Shown piece after piece: positions 58,120 through 64,000 of a stretch of DNA of 64,000 nt (its first letter is position 1; every line of letters begins with the position of its first letter). This DNA comes from Typha latifolia (Eukaryota; Streptophyta; Magnoliopsida; Poales; Typhaceae), in the NCBI GenBank assembly GCA_019914945.1, contig CM034109.1:1302001-1366000 (forward strand), in the 5' to 3' direction. A model generated the notes under the pieces. The model was not told the DNA's origin, made no database searches, and saw only the letters and a program-made list of their open reading frames with translations. The translations under genes and the position numbers were made by a program.

Positions 58120-59712
58120 TTACAAAAGAGTGGATTTCAAACTCTCTACTTCTCTCTCCTCCACCGCCACCCTCAGCCCTCCGGCCATGTGCGCCGTCAG
58201 CTGGGGGACAAAAACCGGCGCCGGCCCTCCCTCTCCTGCCGCCGGCCGCAGCCTAAACTTGCCGACCACCGCCGCGGCAATGTACTTCATCTGCACGAAC
58301 GCCATCTCCTTCCCCAAGCACACCCTCGGCCCCGCCTGGAACACCGCGAACTTGAACGGCGACACCCTCGCCACCTCACCCTCCGCCGTCAGCCACCTCT
58401 TGTAATCGAACCTCATCCACTTCTCACCCCACAGCCTCTCCATCCTCCCCATCCCGTACGGGAAGTACGTCACACGGTCGCCGCCGCGGATCCACGTCCC
58501 ATCAGGCAGCACGTCGTCGGCGACGGCGTACTTCGAGTCCCACGCCACCGGCGGGTAAAGGCGCATGGTTTCGCACAAGCACGCTTCCAAAACCTTCATT
58601 TCTTTGAGCGCGTGGTAGTCCAATCGCTCCTTCCCTTTGGTTACCCTTCTCATCTCCTCCACCACCGCCGCCTCCGCCTCCGGGTGACACGTCATCATGT
58701 AGAAGAACCACGTCAGCGCCGCCGAAGTGGTGTCCCGCCCCGCCACCACGAAGCTTATTGCCATGTCGCGGATCACCTCCTCTCTGTGACCCGCCGAGAT
58801 CAATCTCGATAGTAAATCCGTTCCGTCTCCTGCTACCCCTCCTTCTTCTTCTTGCGCCCTCCTAAGTCGTACTATCCTCGTTATCGATTCACGTATCAGA
58901 TTTATAGCTTCGTGGAGTCGCTTCTCCGATCCGATACGTAGAAATCGTTTTACCTTCCATATCAAAGAAATCGGCGCCGACCCACGTCCGGCGCAGATCG
59001 CCGACGCGGTCTCGAACGCGTCGGCGAGCTCCGACGCCGGTAACGAGGCGCTGAGGAACCCCGGGTCGACGCCGAGGGCAATTCGGGAAATCGTATCGAA
59101 TGCGAAGCGTTTGAGTAAGTCTTGCATGTCGACCACCCTGCCGGCCAAGCGCGCCGAGGTTAGTACCGGGACTAGCCGGTCGGCTGTCTCGGCTGCGACG
59201 GCGACGACGGCGAAGTCTTTCAGCGACCGTGTGGTGAACTCGTGGCTGGCGAGCTTGCGCTGGGACAGCCAGAGCTCGCCGTCGGCGTTAAAGATGCCGG
59301 ATCCGAGGAAGTCGCCAAGCAGTTCAGTAAAGGGCCTACCCTTGGGGTAGTTTGAGAAGTTGGACTTTAAGATATACTCGACGTTCGCCGGGTCGGCTGT
59401 GACGACGGTCCGGCACGCCCCGATTCGAGAGACGACGATGGTCATCGTCGGCGACTCGGCGAGGAGGGAGGTGTACCAGTCTAGCAGTCGGCGCCGGTTT
59501 TGGTAGAAGGAGACGAAGCAGCCGACTACGGGGTGCATCTTTGGGCCATAAGAGTTGTTACTATAAGAAAACGTAGTAAGAATTCTAGTGACGAAGTGGT
59601 GCAAGAGGAGGAAGAAGGAGAGAAGGAAGCAAAAGAGTAGCCCAATGGATGGGAGAGAGGAGAAGGAGAAGAAGGAGGAGAAGGAGAAGAAGGAGGAGGG
59701 CATTGCCGTCAT
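58120..59712 (-). CDS. Cytochrome P450, CYP94B type (probable jasmonoyl-isoleucine 12-hydroxylase), 530 aa
   Basis: Intronless, ATG 59712 to the stop at 58120. CYP94B enzymes omega-hydroxylate JA-Ile at the endoplasmic reticulum and so turn off jasmonate signalling; other CYP94s act on fatty acids. Seen here: hydrophobic anchor 20-42; I-helix VVAGRDTTSA (322-331); ExxR as ETMR (381-384); heme-binding FQAGPRVCLG (458-467) with ligand Cys465; and CYP94B-like stretches YPKGRPFTELLGDFLGSGIF, LASHEFTTRSLKDFA, LPDGTWIRGGDRVTYFPYGMGR and VFVPQLTAHMAGGL. Length is slightly above the usual 500-510 because of a Phe/Ser-rich N-terminus. The expected FxPxRW box reads FDYKRW (435-440), Pro to Tyr. The gene is strongly GC-rich. 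The start fits a TATA box at 59765; another in-frame ATG is three codons downstream. The exact substrate is inferred from similarity. Confidence 0.9.
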   Translation of the reverse strand: MTAMPSSFFSFSSFFSFSSLPSIGLLFCFLLSFFLLLHHFVTRILTTFSYSNNSYGPKMHPVVGCFVSFYQNRRRLLDWYTSLLAESPTMTIVVSRIGACRTVVTADPANVEYILKSNFSNYPKGRPFTELLGDFLGSGIFNADGELWLSQRKLASHEFTTRSLKDFAVVAVAAETADRLVPVLTSARLAGRVVDMQDLLKRFAFDTISRIALGVDPGFLSASLPASELADAFETASAICAGRGSAPISLIWKVKRFLRIGSEKRLHEAINLIRESITRIVRLRRAQEEEGGVAGDGTDLLSRLISAGHREEVIRDMAISFVVAGRDTTSAALTWFFYMMTCHPEAEAAVVEEMRRVTKGKERLDYHALKEMKVLEACLCETMRLYPPVAWDSKYAVADDVLPDGTWIRGGDRVTYFPYGMGRMERLWGEKWMRFDYKRWLTAEGEVARVSPFKFAVFQAGPRVCLGKEMAFVQMKYIAAAVVGKFRLRPAAGEGGPAPVFVPQLTAHMAGGLRVAVEEREVESLKSTLL

Positions 59713-59764
59713 TTTGCAGAGGAAGATAGAAAGGTTTGAGTTCGAAATAAGAGATGGTTTGGAG

Positions 59765-59772
59765 TTTAAATA
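59765..59772 (-). promoter_or_regulatory. TATA box of the CYP94 gene
   Basis: The minus strand reads TATTTAAA about 55 bases before the ATG at 59712, which predicts a short 5' UTR of about 25 bases. No CACGTG was seen in the next 350 bases upstream. Confidence 0.55.
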
Positions 59773-61340
59773 GATGGAAGCCAAAGCATGAGGACTTTTA
59801 AATAAATAACTGGGGCCAAAATAATTTAATTATATTTTTAATTTATGATTTTTTTTTAATTTTCCCACCTGTTTCTATCTCTCTTTCTCCGAAATCTTTT
59901 TGAGAAATTAATATGGGAGGGTGACAGAAAAAAAAATATAATAAATAATTATAATTTATTTTGTGGAACATTTTTACTTTTATGAAAAAAAAATAATTGG
60001 GCACGAAGCTACTTGAAGTCGGCGAGAGGAATAAAGTCGACGCCGACATTTGGAAAGGATGGGACCCACTAAAATGCTCATAGTTTTCTACGCGGTTGAA
60101 AAAGTCAGCCTATCACCTTCAAATGTGACTTAATTTTAAATCATTTTCGTATTTTAGGTAAAATATCTCAAGAATACTCTACTGTTGGTATTGTTAAATC
60201 CCAGTTATTATATGAATGAGTTAAGATAAAGAGAGTTGTAATCCCATTGAATAAGTTATTAGGTATTTTTATTTCTTTTATTTTCAAGAATAGTGAAATA
60301 TTATCTATTATATTAACTACTATTAAAGTAAAACTAATTTGGGATATTTTTGAGGTATTAAAAGTAAAATATAAGGGTCGAAATGATAAATATACGTACG
60401 GTAGAGTGTAACGTACGTTTTTACTAGAATATACCCTAAATTTATATCCGACTCTTATATTTTGCTTTTAATTCCTCAATAATATGCTAATGTTAGTTTT
60501 TTAATGTGAAATTATCGTATAGATGAGTTAAATTGAACTTTAATGCAAAATAACTTTAATACCCTTGACTAAGTTTATATAAAAATAAAATAAATTGTAA
60601 ATATTTTATTTTTTTTATTTTTAAAGGTATTGAAAAAATCTTTCTTCCATTAGCTAGGTTGATTGATAGATATCTATACAATAAGATGCGAATGATAATA
60701 AATATAAATATATAAAACTTTTTTGTTAAATTTTTCTAGGTTTATATTTGTGTTTGGGGATAAAATATAAATCAAGCCTTCTTATATCTAACAATCTTTC
60801 TGTGAATTTTCAGCAGTATCCCTTAATTGTGACATCCTAATTATAAACAGCTTATGAATATATTTTGAGGTCAAACTAACAATAATATAACATAATTAAT
60901 AACTAGTGTTAACCCACGAATTATACTTTTATCTCTCGTGTATATTTTGATCTTACTATTGCGATACTTTAACTATAGGCTTCATAAATGACCTAACTGT
61001 TGTTAATATATAAGTTGGATAATTGGGTCAACCTTTTTAGAATAGAGCTCTGGCGAAAAATATACTAAATATCAACTCTAACATTTACCGAGTAATTTAG
61101 ATCTATGCTCTTTTATCATATACTAAGTGGCTTATTAGCCGTATTTAAAAGGACATTAGAAATCTCACGGCAGTACCCAAGAAAATAATAACACATCAGT
61201 GTAGATCATGCCAAAGAAACCTAGAAAAGGTGCAAAGAAGGAAACCTACAACTCTTCATCTTTTCTTCTTCTTTTTGGAAAGAAATCTACAACTAGTTAA
61301 CTGCTTGCAAGCAAATTCTTCTTGAAAGAGTAGTAAAATG
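59773..61340. other. CYP94 upstream region and AT-rich DNA
   Basis: No gene seen. Includes the inverted repeat at 60350-60480, described separately. Confidence 0.45.
60350..60480. repeat. Imperfect inverted repeat (foldback)
   Basis: Left arm 'ttgaggtattaaaagtaaaatataagggtcg' (60350-60380) pairs with the right arm ending 'cgactcttatattttgcttttaattcctcaat' (60449-60480) with about four mismatches. Between them is 'acgtacggtagagtgtaacgtacgt', itself partly self-complementary. Confidence 0.75.
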
Positions 61341-61341
<1 letters not shown>

Positions 61342-61387
<46 letters not shown>

Positions 61388-62855
61388 GGAGGTAAGTAGG
61401 AATATATATATTATAACCCTACTGTAACCTTGTGTATAATTCTTCTTTCTCTTGATTTTTACTTATGCACTGGATAGAGAGAGAGAGAGAGAGAGAGAGT
61501 GCTTAATTCTATGAGATAAGTTTGGAGATCCTATCAGAAACCAGCACGATATCAAAGTAGATAAATTGACAGAATAAATGCATGATAGATGCTTTTCTGA
61601 TAATGCATGACATTCATAAGCTTAAAAAGAAAAAGTCTATCACACTTAGTCACCTACCTTCAAAAGGAGTACTATCTTCATATATTAGGACCATAATTTC
61701 AAGTTTGAAGAAAGGAATTTTTTTTTTAATATATCATTTATAATTAAGTTTTTTTGAAAGGAAGCATCTAAAGAAGCTAGAGGACCTAATAATAAACATC
61801 TCAAATATAGATACATCTACAAGAAAAATTAAACCCTAGGTCTTGGTGCTCACCTTCATATTAAGACTTAGTTCTCAAAAGAAAAATAGCTATTCTTGGA
61901 TGAGAAGGATATGATTTTTTTTTTAAAAAAACTATACCCATTAATCCTATTAGTCACATTAGGATTTCGAGTCATAAATTGATTTACATAATATTTTTTT
62001 ATTCACATACTCTTTGGCCCCAAAGTTCTAAATAGAATTTTGTACTTATATATCGTAGCAATATTTTCTAAGTAGTCAATGTAGTACTAAACTCACTTTT
62101 TTTTTATTTTTTTAATTATAATAGTAGCCACTAAAGACAGTTTTCATTCATATAATTTTTATAGATTTAAACAAGTGAATAAATAATATTAAAATAATTA
62201 TCTAGCTCTTTTTATTCTATTATTAATTTATTATTAATAACGCGTAGACTCTACTTAAACTTTATGCCAAATTTATGTGCAAATTATGAAATTTTCAACA
62301 GCATTTTTTTAATTAATATTCATGAGAAATGGAAGTTTAGCTTCTAAGTAAGCACTTTATATGGCTTCTCTTAATTTGATTGATTTCTTTATTCCTTTTC
62401 TACATGAAAAATAAGGAGGACATAACTTTTAATGATCAATTCAAGACTTGAGATGCTTGCTCTCTCTCTCTCTCTCTCTATAGAAAGAGAGATTGCTCAA
62501 AAAGATATTAGATAAGCATTAGAATTATATCACTAATCATTTCTATATCCACTATACTATTACTAATGGGCATGGATAAAGAAGTTGGATAGGTTGACAA
62601 GATTATTGCACTTCTAGAAAGAAATATATGACACCTCTTAAATATGTCCCTAAATATAACTTTTTAATAATTAATGCATGACATCATGCCATTCATAAGC
62701 CAAAAAATTATCACACATTTTTTTCACCTACCATCAAAAGACAAAAAGAAATATCCCCAAAGATTTGGATTACAGTTTCAAGCTTGAGTAAAGGTTTTTA
62801 ACATCTCACTTCCATCCAAAGAAGAAATCCTAACAATTAATCTTTCAAATATAGA
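61342..62855. repeat. Diverged tandem duplication of about 1.07 kb, with CT and GA microsatellites
   Basis: Segment 61342-61815 resembles 62459-62855. Both begin with a (CT)n tract (61342-61384 and 62459-62479), then share 'taatgcatgacat...cattcataagc', 'tatcacac....tcacctacc.tcaaaag', 'tttcaag.ttga..aaagg' and 'tctcaaatatagatacat'/'tttcaaatatagacatca'. The first copy also has a (GA)n tract at about 61475-61498. Non-coding. Confidence 0.65.
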
Positions 62856-64000
62856 CATCATAAGGATATATATATATATATATACTCTCATATTTGTTCC
62901 TAAATAGATGACTAGTATATATCTTATAAATTATTCACATTTTAGAAGATAATTTTATGTTGGATAAGAACTACCATCTAACTAAATCAGCAAGCAGCTT
63001 TCATAGACTTAAATTTAAAAAGTTGATGTAATTAATCACATCAGACAAATCTATTCAGGGTTCCTTCAAGTACACTACTCATATTACCACAAATCATGAT
63101 CTAAATTAAAATAAAGTGATAGGATTTGGTAAAGAAATTAGGAAAGAAAGATTGTGTTAGTCAATTACTTTACTTATATTATTTCTAATCTAATATGTTA
63201 ATTTTTTTTTCGACAATTCAGATCTTAATTGCGCGGGATTATAGTGAATTTCTAATAGATCCCTGGAATCCAAGAGAGAGATATTCTTTGAAGTGGACTA
63301 AATTTGCTTTTAATTTAATGCAACTATAAAATTTATGGTTGAGATGGAGATATTTTGCACCACATGCTAATTAATATAGGTATTCCAATTAGAACCACAA
63401 ATTAATTCATAAAGTTAGGTACTTATCACATTAAGATTCAAAACAAGTGCACTACAAGGCCCCATAAGAACTTGTTCTTCAAATTATCTAGGTGTGATGT
63501 TTCTTTTTCTTCTTGGTCTTTTGAAGAACAAAGATGATGAGGATTGATTATGAGTGACATTTATTATCTGAAAAATGCTATGGTGGTAAGTTTGCAACCG
63601 ACAACATAGCTAAATTGACACTTTTATCTCTACTAATATTCACAGTATTCTCATTTATTATACATTGCTCATGCCGCATAGGATATTTTACTCACTAGTC
63701 AACCAAACTGCAATAATTTCTTATAGCTCCAATACTTGGTAAAGTCCAACATTTTTTTTAAAATCTAAATAATTTCATTTTTATTAACACACTGAAATGT
63801 TTTTAATTCCTGCATATGAGACAGTGAAGGTTCCACTATAGAGGTACAAAAGATGTAATTGAACTCTTGACCTAATAACCTAACTTGTTTGAATTGTGAA
63901 ACCTTTATGTTCTGATTCTGCTTACATTGAAGTCTGAAATTGAAAAAAAAGTAGCATTTTGTCTCATATGAATTGTCCAAATGGGTAGGCAGATAAGATC
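62856..64000. other. AT-rich intergenic DNA to the window edge
   Basis: No recognisable gene. The short frame at 63765-63980 (minus) has no similarity I recognise. Confidence 0.45.

Noticed and set aside
58189..58812. 207-codon plus-strand frame and others inside the P450
   Set aside because: Shadow frames of the GC-rich P450 gene. The His/Arg/Pro composition is what antisense of such codons gives.
59713..59784. 24-residue extension of the P450
   Set aside because: It begins at TTG and overlaps the TATA box; the ATG at 59712 fits the promoter layout.
1..64000. tRNA, rRNA or conserved ncRNA genes
   Set aside because: None recognised by eye. A covariance-model scan would be needed to exclude them.

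Overview
The window is a piece of a flowering-plant nuclear genome. Evidence: multi-exon genes with GT-AG introns and plant-only families (an EIX2/Cf-type LRR receptor-like protein, a DUF761 protein, a SnRK1 gamma subunit, an EXO70 paralogue, a CYP94 P450). The AT-rich intergenic DNA is full of decayed plant transposons. The P450 and the 5' end of the EXO70 gene are strikingly GC-rich against this background, which suggests a monocot; the species cannot be named from the sequence.

Layout. 1-683 (-): 5' part of an LRR receptor-like protein running off the left edge. 3.2-5.0 kb: dead Ty1/copia element. 7.67-8.23 kb (+): intronless DUF761 gene. 9.65-20.99 kb (-): a six-exon SAP-domain gene, reconstructed here exon by exon, with only 540 coding bases over 11.3 kb because its introns hold at least four transposon insertions of two families. 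21.2-27.3 kb: decayed Ty3/gypsy-related DNA with a 41-bp minisatellite. 29.0-30.17 kb: a second copy of the SAP gene's promoter-proximal segment with exons 1 and 2 only. 31.08-34.17 kb: a solo LTR with a perfect 5-bp target duplication. 34-40 kb: AT-rich DNA with an L1-type LINE fragment. 40.08-45.72 kb (+): six-exon KING1-type SnRK1 gamma subunit, 432 aa. 49.50-51.43 kb (-): intronless EXO70, 642 aa. 51.8-57.7 kb: AT-rich DNA with three members of a long-TIR MITE family. 58.12-59.71 kb (-): intronless CYP94B-type P450, 530 aa. 59.8-64.0 kb: non-coding, with a tandem duplication and CT/GA microsatellites.

The genes do not form a functional cluster: energy signalling (SnRK1 gamma), exocytosis (EXO70), jasmonate turnover (CYP94B), surface immune perception (receptor-like protein), a predicted nuclear nucleic-acid-binding SAP protein and a DUF761 protein. 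I see no novel gene system. The most interesting observations are the duplicated first-exon module of the SAP gene (possible alternative promoter), the as-1-like tandem TGACG pair upstream of EXO70, possible splicing downstream of the EXO70 stop codon, and the structured repeats with visible target-site duplications. All calls come from reading the sequence; no database search was run.
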